DNA from: Antedon mediterranea
Lineage: Eukaryota > Echinodermata > Crinoidea > Comatulida > Antedonidae
Assembly (NCBI RefSeq): GCF_964355755.1
Contig: NC_092675.1
Coordinates: 20,102,912 to 20,166,911 of the forward strand
Direction: 5' to 3'
Length of the DNA: 64,000 bases
The translations under genes and the position numbers were made by a program. This document shows positions 22,119-36,615 of the stretch, piece after piece. Every line of letters starts with the position of its first letter. Position 1 is the stretch's first letter. The notes below the pieces were generated by a model. The model saw nothing but the letters and a program-made list of their open reading frames with translations. It did no database searches and was not told the DNA's origin.

Positions 22119-23076
22119 ATAATCCCATATCTTCAATACGATAGGCCCTTCTTTATAATAAAATAGAACATTTTATACTATATCTTGCGCTTCACTAAAT
22201 GTTTACTAGGCCTCTGATTATTACAATTAAATTGGTAATACTTTCATTACTAAATTAATAGATAGAATATCAAAACATTATTTAATAACTAGAAGAGCAA
22301 TATTAAAACTAGGCCTACGTCAAAATGTCGTTCAAAACGGTGTGTAAGAAATATTTCTTTACTGTACCCTATGTATTTTAATTGTATTTCTGATAAAAAA
22401 ACATACTCAGATTCAGCTTGCGTGAAATAAAAGTAAATAATATAAAAGCAATGTTTTTTCGGGGAAGTACTGTATATAGAAATCAGAAATTGAAAAACGA
22501 AGTAATAATTAAGATGGCCGGCCGTATTTCAAGAAATGTTTTTTTTTTTAACAACGGTCATCAAGGCAGTGTAAAATCTAAAATGGAACTTTTTAAAAAA
22601 CTTAAACGATTCTTGGACTTTCTGTGTTTAAAACAATTCATTAATATAACGAACGCCGTACGTCTAAACAACCTGGACATTTTAATCCGTGGATTTAGAT
22701 TACCTTATACCGCTTGCGTAAGCCACGCCAGTCTTACGCCATAACGTACGTGTGAACGTACCCTTATGGGTAGGGAACACCTTTTCTATTGTATTGTGAC
22801 TCAATGACGAATCACCAAGCAAGCTCATTCAACCGTAAAGGTGACAAACTAAAATTATACCAAAACAGATGTCGCAGAAGGAAGTTTACTCTGTTTAGAG
22901 TTGGCAGAATTTTAATCTTTTACTGTACAATTATGTGATTTAAATTGTGAATTTTAACAAAGAAATAGGTCAAATTGTATGTAGATGTACTTTAGCTTGA
23001 GAGAGTTCAAATGATCTATTGAGTCGACGCCAAACAATTACTTATTCAACAGTGAGTTCGGCGCTTACATTTAAAG

Positions 23077-26000
23077 ATGGCTGGAGCGTCTTTAGCAACC
23101 GTGTTTATTGTGTTCATTTCCTTCTTACGTTCATCTAATGGTCAGACGAATGCGGTAAATGTTGCAGTGAATAAGCCGATTACAGCATTAATAACTTGTG
23201 GAACTCCACCAGAATCGTTTTACGCCCAAAGTGAAGGATCGAAGCCGGTAACACAGCGACAAGAATCACTTTGTGATTCCTCAAATGCTACTTTTGCTCA
23301 TCCCCCAGAGTTAATGGTTGACCTTAATGATCCAACCACTGGGGACGTATTTACCTGGTGGCAGAGCACCTCAAAGAACATGCTTCATCAGGCTGGCATG
23401 AACAATAATCCTCTTCCTGAAGCAACAATAACTTTAAATCTACTGGAGGTAATTTGTCAGATATAGTAATTGATCATTTTATATACGTACCGCAGATAAT
23501 TAATTTGTCTATAAATTTAAAAAGCCTCAATAAATCGCACTAGAACTTAATATCAATATAAAATTTAATGACAAAAAGAGAGATCGACGTTTCGGTACCA
23601 TCATAGAACCATTTTCAAGATCAAGTGAATACAAAACAATAATAATTATGTGCACTAAGCACCAAAGTTGGTGACAGGAAATGCTAATTTGGGGCTAATT
23701 AAGTAATTAGCTCCTCCTACTGAGTTAGATAAACAATTTAGCTTTGATGGAATCCGATTGTTTATTGAATGTAGGCTAGAACTTAATAATAATAATAATT
23801 AAAAACCAGGAGATAAATTTTACATGCCCAGTTTCTCATGCAGTACCTGGAACCTAATACAGATTCAGGTTTTAGCGTCAAATTCGTGACGCCTATCTAA
23901 TATTTTATAAAATGTGACCCAACCCTGAATTTCAAAGTGCGGCGCGATTACCGTTGCTTACTAAAGTCTTCTATCAAAATATAAACAAAGTGTCAATCCT
24001 GACATTGGTAAGCAAAATGAGTTGAGAGGTTACTGAGGTTTTTAAAACTCCACAATCTTTTTTTTTGTCATCGCTAAAACAGATGGAAACTGCACAATTT
24101 CTATTCTGAATTTAAATTTCACAAAATTTCCTATGTTTAGTAAGTCATTTTGCCAGGGAAATAAATGGATTTGATAGACCATTTATTATAAAGTTATTTG
24201 GCAACAATGTTATATTAGAATCAATTGAAATAGAGACCTAATTCATACAATTATATTTTATAGTTCCATAATATAGAGAAAAAAGATGAGGTAGTCTTTT
24301 TAGGGGGTCTATGGATTTTAAACAGGTTACTTAAATCACAGTAATGATATGCTCTGTGGTTTTAAATCACTTGTGGCATTCTGTTACTAAGGAACAATAA
24401 CAACAAACGTTATGCACGAGTGTAGATATACAATGCAATTTATATACAATTTATTTTATTACTATTTACTATTCATAGTAAAAAAAATATTTAAAATCGT
24501 TAACACTTGTATATTTATTTGTTTGTTTAGATTTATTTCAGCATTTTTTTATTTTAATGTAACCATCATTTTCTATTTCAAACGCATCCAACAGTGAGCA
24601 ACTTGCCTGCTATTACAGGACTTTTTTATTAAAATATCGTGCTTATAAATAATAGTATGATTTGAGGCTTTGGAGTAGAGTTGAAAGAGTTACAAGCCTA
24701 GTCCTTGGTCAGGATTGAACCCTGGACCTTGTGATTTAACCACCAAGCTACAGCTCCACTATAAATTAAATTGCTGTAATGGTAGCAGTTACAAGTAATT
24801 TGTTTCCAATTTATCATCCGCTTTTTCATTAACAATGTGTTTTATCTGCCGTTTATTTACAATATTTATCATTGTCTACAAAGAAAGATGAAAATTGAGT
24901 TAATTAAAAACTGTACAAACATCAAGGCATGATGCGTCAATTTGAACTCCACCCAGGTACATCTGTTACTGATCAATGAGAGAATGAAAAGCATCCAGTT
25001 TCACAATAGCCTTTACAATATTGATTTTTCTTTTCAATGTGTATGCATTCACTGTCTGTCTTATCAGAATAATGCAGCCTTGATCGTAAACGGTTAGCAT
25101 TAAATTTTTTTAATATGCCTCAGAAAATATTGCAATTCCCATTCCCTACTGTACATTTTTCTAATTTATGGTCACAAACTACATTTAATGTAAAAATAAA
25201 TACTATATGGTCCTACTGCGATAACTTTTTCAGCTTTAAACGGTTAAAAATGTTAAAATAAGTCGATTCTAATCATTTAAGCAGCCCGATATTTTTGTTT
25301 TTCTTCTGTGAAACATTTTTTTTATGTGGGAAAATATAAATTATGATATATATTATTTATTTCTGTTTTAGTAGGATGGTAAAATTGTTTTGTTTTTTTA
25401 GAAAAACTTTTAAAGGACTATCATTTATTTAATGATGGTGGTTACCTAAATGTAATTATTATTTTACAATTTTTGTGGAATATGACCATTTCAGTTTTTT
25501 AAATAGGAAATATTTGTTCCAAAATTTACAATTTTTAGAAGGGAGAAAGATCTTTTGGTGAGTAATTAAAAAAAAAATCATTTACAGTTATATTGTGGTG
25601 TATGTTTTTTTTTAGAGTTACCTTGTTGACTATATCAGCATTCAGATGGGAGACTCAGTCCGTCCAACTAGGATGACATTGCTAAGTTCTCTAAATGGAA
25701 TTACATTCAGGACTTGGGAACATAAAGTCACAACCATTAGTGACTGCATAGATCAGTTTGGTGTGCCGCAAAAAACCATTGCAGATAGTGAGAATGCAGT
25801 TCTGTGTTCATCGTATGGACGAACCGAACAAGCACAATACGAGATCGTAAGATCCAAGATTCTTTCTTTTTTCAGATGTGTTAATTTTCTAAAGCGTGAC
25901 ATTAAAATGACATATTCAACAACAAAAATTGTAAAAATTATTTTAAAAACATGAAAACTGGTTAAAAAGGTCAATTTGCAGTTTTAATAAAGTTATTCAT

Positions 26001-29000
26001 TTCTAAAAAAAAATACTTCACTTATAAAAAGACCAAAGAAACATTTAATTTTAACCAAAAACTATTGTCTGACAGACAATTTAAGTAATTTTTGCTTTAA
26101 ATTACACTTTATCAGGTAAGTAATTTTTTTTTGCTCAAGTTTTTGGTCAAAGTGAATAACTATTATGTGACATTAAAATGGCATATTCAAACAAATATAT
26201 TTTTTAGGGGGAAAATATATCTTTAATTTAAAATATCAGCATTTGCAACCATATGATAATAATCCATTATACTGTATTTTCATGAATTTTTGTAGAAAAA
26301 TAAAAATATTTGCCCATTTTTTGGAAATTTATCAAACTATCAGATGTGTTTAGTCTGGACTGGACTATACTGAATTGACAAATTATTTCCAGGAAAATAT
26401 AAAGGCAATTTCAACCAAATGTTTAACATGTCAGAAATGATAAAGAACTTGTGTCGTCTTATTTTTGGTTATTCTAAACATGGAGGAATTATAAATAATA
26501 ATTCCTCCACGTATTGGCAGGTCTGTGTTTAGTTTTATTGTTGAAATGATAGTTGTACACATAAACAATCATCAACTGCACTACCCCTAGGATCAATAGC
26601 ATAAAAGATATAGCAATGATTCGAACAATAGCAGAAAACAGACAGGACTGGAGGAAAGCAATCCGAGATATAAAGCAAAGCAGCCGAGGTGGGAAAGTTA
26701 TCAGACTATCTGGCAATAAACAACAACACATACAGTATTGTTTTGTGTGAAAAGTGTGATTCAATTTCAACAAAGCCTACTACCTTTACAATCCTCTAAT
26801 TGTCATTTAAGTTGTGAGAATATTTAGTTTGCAACATATGAAAACAATTGTTTAATCTTGTTGTATTGATTGTCTAGAATCCTGTGCAATAGACATACAT
26901 TGTACCTGTGTTAATATTGTCATTTAAATATTGGAGTATTTAGCAATTGAATGATGCAGTGACAAAATCATTAGTCCTACAATTGAGCCCAACTAATTAA
27001 AAACATGTATTATACTATATGAACAATGCATAATAATGCCTAAAATAACTTTGTATGTATATTGAAAACATTGAATCTAAGAAAAAATATTACTTTCCAA
27101 ATGTATTGAATATAATATGTGTATATACATACAAAATATTAAATAATAAATTAAATTTAAGATATATTGTCCCCCTAAATATTTCTTCTTTTTTTTGTGT
27201 TGAATATGCCATGTCACATAAGAGTAATTCACTTTTACCCAAAACTGGATCGAAAAAAAAAATTAATTTCCTTAAAAAATGTAATTTAAAGCAAAAAATA
27301 CTTAAATTGTCTGTCAGGCAATAATTTTTACTTTTAGTTCAAATAAAATTAATACATTTTTTTTGTATTTTAATAATTGATTTAATATTAATAATAATTG
27401 TTTGTTTACAGAAGTGAATAACTTGATTAAAACTGCAAAATTGCCTGGTTTGATTAATCTTCAATTAACAGGTTTTTTTGTGGGATAATGCATCTATAAG
27501 TATTCTAACAATACCAAAATAAAAGAATTTGTTGATTATTTTTTTTTTGCGATTGAATTCAGTAAATATTAATGATGATGCATTCATACAAATTCTTCAA
27601 TTATCACATCTTCTGTATATCTGTATTTCAGATCCAGTTTACAATGCCAGTCGCCGAAGAGTTTACAGAATGGAAACGTGCAAGATACATTCGTTTTGAT
27701 TTTTTTGCAATGAACCTCAAATTTGGACTTTTGTCAGGGGATATATTTGTAAGTCTAGGTTTATATTTGTAAGTCTAGGTTTATACATAGAGATAATATT
27801 ATAGTAGTGTATATAACATACACCATCATCATGGTGAATTCCTTCTCCACTGAGACTCTATTTACAGCTCCTGCTACTGAATAATATCTATGGTTTATGA
27901 GTTGTATTGACAAATATTAACAAAATCGTTATTTATACCCCTTTGTGTTCTATATGATAAGCTAATTGACATTTTTCTGATCCAAATATTTCACGCAATA
28001 TGTTCATTATGGACTAAAATCTATTTTCATTTAAATGACTGGTTAGTTTGCTAACTAAATTTCATATAAACCATTGCATATGGAATAATATATTCAGTAG
28101 TAGTATGTTACATTGGATCTCATGAAATTTTGTTATCGTTAGTCTTCCTGAAAACTGTACATTTTATTAAATGTTTCACAAATTTCTAAATTTGATGACC
28201 TATTCAATTTTAAATTTCAGTCTGTTTTTTTTTATAAAACAATTATCTACAATTTTTTAAGATGACATATTTAACATCACACATTAACATTTATTGCTAC
28301 AGGGTGATAACATAAGATGTAAATTAACACTAAATTTGCATTTTTCAATATCATAAACAAACTTAAAAATTATCATATATTCTCTCAGAATTGTTTTTTT
28401 ATATTCTGTATTGATTTTAGACATCAGGTTTTCTAAGAATGGTGGACTGCCTGTAAATCGATATTTGAAAATTAGTTTAATCTAATGATTACACAGACCA
28501 TAAGTATAGCATAGACCTCTTTAAAGATAACCACATACTGTATTACAGTTATAGTATATGATAGAAGACTCTACAGATAGCAGTGCTTAATATAATGTCC
28601 ATTAATTTACACTTGTTTGTAATTTTAAGACTTTCTTTGTATTGAAAATGTAAAAAAAATGAACAACTTATCTATTTCTCTAATTACAGCACCATTATAC
28701 TGTACGAAACATTGTAGTAGAGGCTCAATGCGAGTGTAATGGTCACGCCAACGACTGCGCACTACAATTTGACGAAGAATCTGAAAACGATAGGTATCAG
28801 TGCGTGTGTGGGGGTAACACGGGCGGATTCAGCTGCGACCAGTGCTTACCTTTCTTTAACCAGTTACCTTACCAACAAGGATTTACTAATTTTGCTTGTT
28901 TAGGTAACTTTTTTAAAAGATGTATTGTCCACCTGAAAAAATAATTCTTCAAATTTGTTTGTTGAATATGCCATTTTGTCACATAATAGTTCTGAAACAA

Positions 29001-32000
29001 ATGTAATTTTTAAAAAAATTGTCAAATTGGCTGCCAGCCAATGGGCTTTTGATTGAATTTAACCATTTATTTTGTCATTTTATCAGTGAAAATTTGTTTT
29101 CGTTTTTTTTTCTATGAAAGTGATTGACTTTATTAAAACTACAAAGTCTGATTTAATTCATCTTCATTTTTCATGTTTTTTCTGGGACAATACATTTTTA
29201 ATGGTTTAATTATTGATATTTAGTTTGAATATTAAATATAATATGGCTCTTACAATTTTTGTTTAGTGTACTGTATGCTGTTGTTTTTGGTTTATTTTAA
29301 TGAATGAAGCATCATAAAATCATTTTTTTTTCATTTGTCATATCTGTTTAGGTGGTCAATGCTTACAGTAATTTTTACTTATTTTGATCTCTCTCACACA
29401 TTGTTATCCTTTTCTTTTATTAATAAAAACTCTCTTGCACTTTATTATTTATGAATGTTGAACTTTTTTCACAGAGTGTAACTGTTTTTGGCATAGTGAA
29501 GAGTGTTACTATGATCCAGTAGTAGGAGCTGTAAATGGGAGTCTAAGTGGAGAAGGAATTTACCATGGTGGCGGTGTGTGTCTGGATTGCAGGAATAACA
29601 CAGCTGGTTAGTAGGCCTACCAATCATAGATTGTCTTTAAGTCTGTCCAGGGAGTAACAACTCTCTGGTCTGTCTTTCTCTGGTGTATATATGAGGCTCA
29701 GATTCTGATTAGTACTACCAATGAATACCCCTACCAATGACCCAGCTTGGGTTACAGGACTGCCTATTATTACCTCCGCCAAGGAGGTTATATTTTCACC
29801 CCTGTATGTTTGTGTGTGTGTTTGTGTGTGTGTCTGTGAACAGCCTGAAGGCCACAGTTTTCATCCGATTCTCACCAAATTTGGCCACAATGATCTGTAC
29901 CCCAAAAGCTCGGACGAGTTCGAATTTGAGGGGAAAAGGTCAAGGTCACAACTAACAAAAAACTATTTTACTGCCTACTTTTTATCGGATTCTCACCAAA
30001 CTTAGCCATGACTCATCATATAATTGTGGTTAAATTTTGAAGGGTCAGAGTCGAAGATCAAGGTCCACAAAAAAAAGAAATAAAAAAATAATAATAAAAA
30101 AAAAAACCTCAGCGGGATTTGAACCAGCGATCTCAACTGTGAGAGGCTGGATACATAACCATTACACCAAACACTCATCCACAACTTTGTAGTGTGCAGT
30201 TAGCCTATTTACACTTAGAACTAATAAAAAAAAATTTAAAAAAATATATATATTTTCCGGGGACATTTAATGTAAGGGAATTTTACAGTAGGCGGAGGTT
30301 TGTACTCTCGGAGTACCCTCTAGTTTAATATTAATTCATTAATTAATTATAAATAAATAACATTTAAAAAAAAAAAAGAAATAAAAAAATAATAATAAAA
30401 AAAAAAATCTCAGCGGGATTTGAACCAGCGATCTCAACTGTGAGAGGCTGGATACATAACCATTACACCAAACTCTCATCCACAACTTTGTAGTGTGCAG
30501 TTAGCCTATTTACACTTAGAACTAATAAAAAAAAATTTAAAAAAATATATATATTTTCCGGGGACATTTAATGTAAGGGAATTTTACAGTAGGCGGAGGT
30601 TTGTACTCTCGGAGTACCCTCTAGTTTAATATTAATTCATTAATTAATTATAAATAAATAACATTTAAAAAAAAAAAAGAAATAAAAAAATAATAATAAA
30701 AAAAAAAACCTCAGCGGGATTTGAACCAGCGATCTCAACTGTGAGAGGCTGGATACATAACCATTACACCAAACTCTCATCCACAACTTTGTAGTGTGCA
30801 GTTAGCCTATTTACACTTAGAACTAATAAAAAAAATTTAAAAAAATATATATATTTTCCGGGGACATTTAATGTAAGGGAATTTTACAGTAGGCGGAGGT
30901 TTGTACTCTCAGAGTACCCTCTAGTTTAATATTAATTCATTAATTAATTATAAATAAATAACATTTTTAAAATAATAAATAGTTTTTAACATATATAAAT
31001 TATAATGGCTTAAGTTGCCGGTCTCTCACGCAAAGGCAATGCATATGTCAACTTCAGTCAATGACGGCCTGATGTTCTCAATCGAGAATGGCTAAATATA
31101 AAAACAAGAACTATAATATCTCTATGGTAGTAGTTGGGCTACTAAAAATTGTTTACAAAAAATGTTAATTCGCATACAGTTAAAATATTCAAGTATTATG
31201 ATACAGCAGTATACATCGCCATCGCAATGAAACACTATTGAATACTTGTCTTCCTCTCTGACTAGTGTGACAAATTCTCTACAAATTTGCTGTCTAATCT
31301 TCAGCATAGTGGAATTGCGGGCAGCTATTATAGTCGGTTTTCCTTTTAAAATTCTGATGATCTATTAAAAACTACTATTAAACCTTTCTTTCATGGCCTT
31401 CCAAGTAATCACACCTTCCTTTTATTTCAGGAATTAATTGTCAGAGTTGCACAGAGTTTTATTACCGTCCAATCACAAGTCTTCAAATTCAGGAGGATGC
31501 CTGCCAGCCATGTGATTGTTTTCTTGACGGAACAAGAGAAGATCCAGGCGTAGGACTAATCAAAGGTCATTGTGTCACAAACAATGATACATTGCTTCCA
31601 ATTGGACTGGTAAGGAATCTTATACTAAATCAGGAATTGGTTTTTAATTATTTGTTGATATTGCACCACTAAGTCCATGCAATAGTCCATGGTAGGCTAC
31701 AGTGATTTCGCGCCATTAAGTCCATGCAATATTCCATTGTAGGCTACAGTGATGGATCGCGCCAGTAAGTCCATGCAATAGTCCATGGTAGGCTATAGTT
31801 AATTCCAACACTCCGTTATGCAATAAACTCCTATAACACTTAAGCCAGATGTCTGCTTTTCGGGACTGTTTTTTTTTTTTTAGAATGCATTTCATTAAAG
31901 CTTGGTTCCCACTAGGACGTAGTGCAAGTATTTTGACCAATCACAAGCAATGGATTATTCAAACTTTTGCTTTTCATTGTTAAAATTACTTGTATAATAA

Positions 32001-35000
32001 TAATAATTGTGGGAACCACGCTTATTTAACCTTTGAAACTTTCTGGGAATTTTAAATTTTAAAAGAGTCTTTTTATGATTATTTTGATTGTAAGGTGCTA
32101 CTAGTAATTTAGTTTTATTTCTGTTTTTAGCTTCCAGGAGATTGTTATTGTAAGGAAAACGTAATCGGCTCCAAGTGTGATGAGTGTCAAGATAGCTATT
32201 TTCACCTCACTGACAATAATCCCGAAGGCTGCCAGAGTAAGTGTCTTATCTGCATGTTAAATGTGTAATGCAAAATTGATCAAACCAAATGGGTATCACA
32301 ATCTTCATTTCAAAAGTGTCTTGTTATCCATACTTATAATACTAAACCTATTTATTGAAACTAATCTGTATATAGACCATTCAGCCAGCCGTTTTGTTTA
32401 TCAAAATATCAGAATTAACAACCTGATAAAGAAAAACAATTTAATTATTTCATCTTTAATCCTTATCTTACTTTTTTAGGCTGTAATTGTTTTACCGCTG
32501 GGACTTTCAACAGTACGACTGTCTGCGAAAAAGACGCAAGTGGTCAGTGCCCGTGCAAGACGTTCGTTACTGGACGACGTTGCGAAACATGCCAGGATGA
32601 ATTCTACGGCCTGTCAGCTGGAGAGCTTGATGGATGTTTACCATGCGAGTGCAACAGTGGCGGCAGTGTCAGTAACCTCTGTGACAAAGGAAGTGGTCAG
32701 TGTATCTGTAAGAACTATGTGTCTGGCAGACAATGTGATAGGTATGTATACATTACTGTTTATAACAATTACTCTATCTAATCATCTTAATCAAGATGGT
32801 GTATGAAAGGTGCTCTTCCATCATTCTTTATTACTTGGCAAAACAGAATTTTGATAAGTATAGTACTTGCTTGGTTGGTTTGCACAATTTTTAAATTATC
32901 GTCCTGAATGTTTGCGTGTTAATAGATATATACTTACAGAAAATGTCTATTGATTTTCAGAAAAATTGCTATATTGGTTATGTCACAAAAATTATTTTAA
33001 AATCTGACTACTTGCATGTTTCTTCTATATGAGATACATTATTAAATAGCACGCCCTCTGCATTCTTTTAACATGGGCTGAACTATCAATTTGTGAGCCC
33101 TCTCTCTCCAAATATAGTTTTCTCTGATATATTTTGCCAAGTACTTCACTCAGTTTCTGAGTGCTTTCAATTTAGTTTTTCTCTCTTAAGTTACATTCAC
33201 ATTAAAGACAGTGCTGTTTTTTTTATAGAAAATAGAAAATTATATACAAAATAGAATGATGCATATATTCCATTCACAGGTGTGAATGCAGCTTTATAGA
33301 TTTATGAAATTGCATCTGTAAGCCAATTTTTTTCTGTTTTGTATCTACCATAGACCATTACTGATGTCCTACTATCCGACAGTTCATTTTATAAATGCTG
33401 AGTTTGAGACGGTTACAAGTCCTTATTGGGAACGAGATGAAGTCAGTCTACCAGGATTTAGCTATTTTGGTTACATAGCAATTACAGGGGCTGTAAGTAT
33501 CAACAAAAATAATCGCATTTCGTAATCCATGTGTCCTCTGTAACTAAATGATCAACTCAGTTGATTTAGCACACAGAATGGTTCAACTACAATGTTCACA
33601 TCACCTACTTGGATAACAAGGTATAGGCATAAATAAACTTTCCTCTAGGCCAACTAACGTTTATAAAACAAATGTAATGTAATCGATCAATAGTAAAAAA
33701 GGTCTAAAAATAATATTGAAAGTTTTTATTTCAATAACCTGCAAATACAAAAACTGTATTCTCATCATTTTAGCATATTCAGTTCTTTCGATTTACAATA
33801 AAGAAAGATTTAACCACCTTAGATTGATATACTGCCCTACAAATAGGGCAATGGTTGATATTTTTAACTTTATATTTTTTTTAAAGAGAAATATATTTTT
33901 AATGTACATTATTTTGCATCTTTCAATATAAAATTCATTTTTGTTCAACCCATACAGAATATTTTAATGCAGTACATGTTTTTGTCTCTTTTGTATTAGC
34001 TTACTGTTTCAACAACAATTACTATACCTGCAAGGGCTTCAAGTGGTACACTAATTGAGATTGTCTTGCGTTACGCTAGTCAAACTTTCACTTCTGTGGG
34101 TGTCTCCATCGCCCCAGATGAGCTGACATCCGGTGCTGTTCAGATGGGCCAGGCTTCCATGGCCACCTGCTTGGGGCAGTGGTGCTATGCTAGAGTCTTT
34201 AACTTGGACACATCCAGAGGCTCATACTTTGAAGTTCAACCTGGTGGTTGGACAGTGTCTGTCTTTGTGAACATACAAGTGGAAGCAGTATTGTATTTGG
34301 TAAGTCATCATAATAAGACCTAACAAACTCTTTGCTATCAAGTTTTACATTTTTAAATAATCAAGAAATAGGACTTACTAGTATGATAGGCCAAACATGC
34401 CTTAAACATTAATTGAAAAGTAACTGTAAATGCTTATTCCACCAGGATAAATATTGATAACCCCTAACACTGCAATACTGCAGATAAATACTTAAATATC
34501 CTGAAATTGACAATGTATTTAAATTGATTTTATTTTAGGATCAAGTTGTATTCATACCAGAAGAGTTTCTTAATCCTGTTGGTGTTCTGGATGCAGTCAC
34601 TGCCTCACAGTTTACCACAACATGTGATGTGCAAACTAATGATATGAGGTAAGTTATTTCTAGATTTTGATACTGTTATCAAATAAAATGAATGGAACTA
34701 AACATGTTACAGGCTTATGATTTAAAGTAGGCCTTATCAACTTGTTTTCTAGCATGTTATCCAGAAAAATATTCGACTTTTTATATCAAAACTACTTTTT
34801 AACCTGTTTATGCAATTATTTACCAAACCCTTTCTGAGTAGTCATATAGAAAGTTTATTACAATGACTGCCTCATAAACTTCTACAATGAAAAAACTAGC
34901 ATCATTTGTATTTTTGTATTTCAAACTACATGAGCTCAATGTGATTTTTTAATAGATGAATAAAGATGACTTTGACATTTTTATTAACAAATTAAAAAAT

Positions 35001-36576
35001 GTAACTGCAGTAGATTCCTTAATTATTGCTGTGTTGCAATGAAACTTTGAAGCTCTGTCTACACTATCAAACTAGTAATGGTAGTGATATGTCCAAATAT
35101 GGCAGTGATATGACATCATCATGTCCATATATGGGCACTTTTTTTGTGAATTTTGATAGTGTAAGAACAAGAACATAGTAACTGGAACATTTTTAAAGAC
35201 AGTTCTACATTACTGAAAATGCAGCCCAGCAGCAGTCGCAAGAAAGATAAAATACTTTCCATTCTTAACATAAAGTTTGTATTTTGAAGGGAATTTTGTT
35301 TGATTCACAGGATAAGATAAGTTACAAACATTTATTTTTAGTATTTTAATATTAAAATGCATTGATTTCAGACTTGGTACTGAAACTGAAGAATTTTGTT
35401 TAGATTCTGTCTTCATCATAACATCAACATACCTCAGCGGTAACATTCCGTGTAACTGTGATCTTTCCGGGAGTGTAAGCAATAACTGTGAGCCGTATGG
35501 AGGCCAATGCCCATGTCAACCAGGCGTGGGAGGACGTCAATGCGATGTATGCCTTCCTGAATTTTACGACTTTAGAAGTACAGGATGTAAAGGTACTTAC
35601 AATCGGCATTCATCTAATCTTCAATATTATTTTACATTATTTGTTATACTACTATCAATTATCATGCTTTTTATTGAGTTAAAAATTGGTTTTATATTAT
35701 ATCAAATATAGATCCGTATATCTATAATGTATTTTTTTCAGTAACACTGCCTCAAAGTGTAGTGGTTTAAATTCAACATTCAACAACTTTATCTCCCCGG
35801 CCAAGAGTCTCTTTGTGTGAAATATCTTCCATTAAAATGGTGCTCATTTGTCTCAGCATAAAGGTTTTGTCAAAACTAAACTTGCCAGACTTATTTGGCA
35901 AATCACTGGTTATATGTTTTTATATATTTCGTTTGAGTAATGTATGTTATGATTTATTCTAACAGCATGTGCTTGCTACAGTGATGACAAAGTATGTGAC
36001 TCGTTGACTGGACAGTGTGAATGCCCAACTAACACTGTAGGCCGACAGTGTGATCGATGTATTACTTATGCTTGGGGCCTCAACAGTACAACTGGCTGTA
36101 AGGTATGTGTTGTGAAAGTAGGACCGGTCCAAAATTCATGTTTATATACAAAATTATGTATCTCTAGTACACAAACTAAATTAAAGGAGGTATAAATATG
36201 TCAACACAGTTTTAGTGGTTTCTGGGTCCAGACAATAATTTGATTGACATGGCCTACCATGTTTCTAGGTTGTCCCTCAATCCTATTGACTGAACAGTAA
36301 ATTGGCTAACCAACTGCAGCTTGTTCACACTATGGCATTGTATATTATTGCTGTAGAAGACATTCTTAAGCCTTGTCTACACTACCTTGTCTATCAAACT
36401 TTATGTGACAACAAAATGTGATGTGCCCATATATGGACATGATGGTGTTATATCACTACCATATTTAAGCATATCACTACCATATTTGAGCACATCACAC
36501 GTTTTTGTCAAACTATTGCAACAATACCACGTGTTCTTCTTAACATTGTATTAACAATAAATTCAATTCAATTCAA

Positions 36577-36615
<39 letters not shown>

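Larger units (their letters stand above)
17957..23076. other. Head-to-head spacer between AEBP2 and the laminin gene
   Basis: The 5' ends of AEBP2 (leftward) and the laminin (rightward) lie here. A CpG-richer patch at about 18180-18270 could be the AEBP2 promoter. The spacer holds a 1-kb foldback (18531-19527), a decayed LINE (19978-22118) split by a MITE, and at 22708-22760 a segment (TTACGCCATAACGTACGTGT) that resembles the foldback's outer end. A 108-codon open frame at 22418-22744 shows no recognisable homology. I see no further gene. Confidence 0.55.
23077..27748 (+). other. Laminin exons 1-3: signal peptide and LN domain
   Basis: Residues 1-240. A hydrophobic signal peptide (MAGASLATVFIVFISFLRSS) ends at about residue 22. 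The LN (polymerisation) domain follows, with the cysteine-flanked block up to TWWQS and ITLNLLE|SYLVDYISIQMGD, then TTISDCIDQFG and RARYIRFDFFAMNLKFG. Intron 1 (2.2 kb) holds a reversed tRNA-SINE, and intron 2 holds two MITE family A remnants. Confidence 0.85.
28690..32741 (+). other. Laminin exons 4-8: N-terminal LE (laminin EGF-like) repeats, about 4.5
   Basis: About residues 250-538. Cysteine spacing gives four full LE modules (starting CECNGHANDC, CNCFWHSEEC, CDCFLDGTRE, CNCFTAGTF) and a fifth (CECNSGGSVSNLC) that breaks off at GRQCDR, where domain IV begins. LE2 (YYDPVVGAVNGSLSGEG, GGGVCLDCRNNTAG) looks like LE2 of vertebrate alpha-3/alpha-5. Vertebrate alpha-5 has about twice as many modules in this array. 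Confidence 0.8.

Noticed and set aside
22418-22744. 108-codon open frame upstream of the laminin gene
   Set aside because: No recognisable domain. It ends in a repeat terminus, and its basic, asparagine- and phenylalanine-rich content fits AT-rich noise.
30108-30180. tRNA gene on the reverse strand
   Set aside because: Boxes A and B are present, but there is no clean acceptor stem, and it recurs inside a transposon-like unit repeated three times. It is a SINE-type head.
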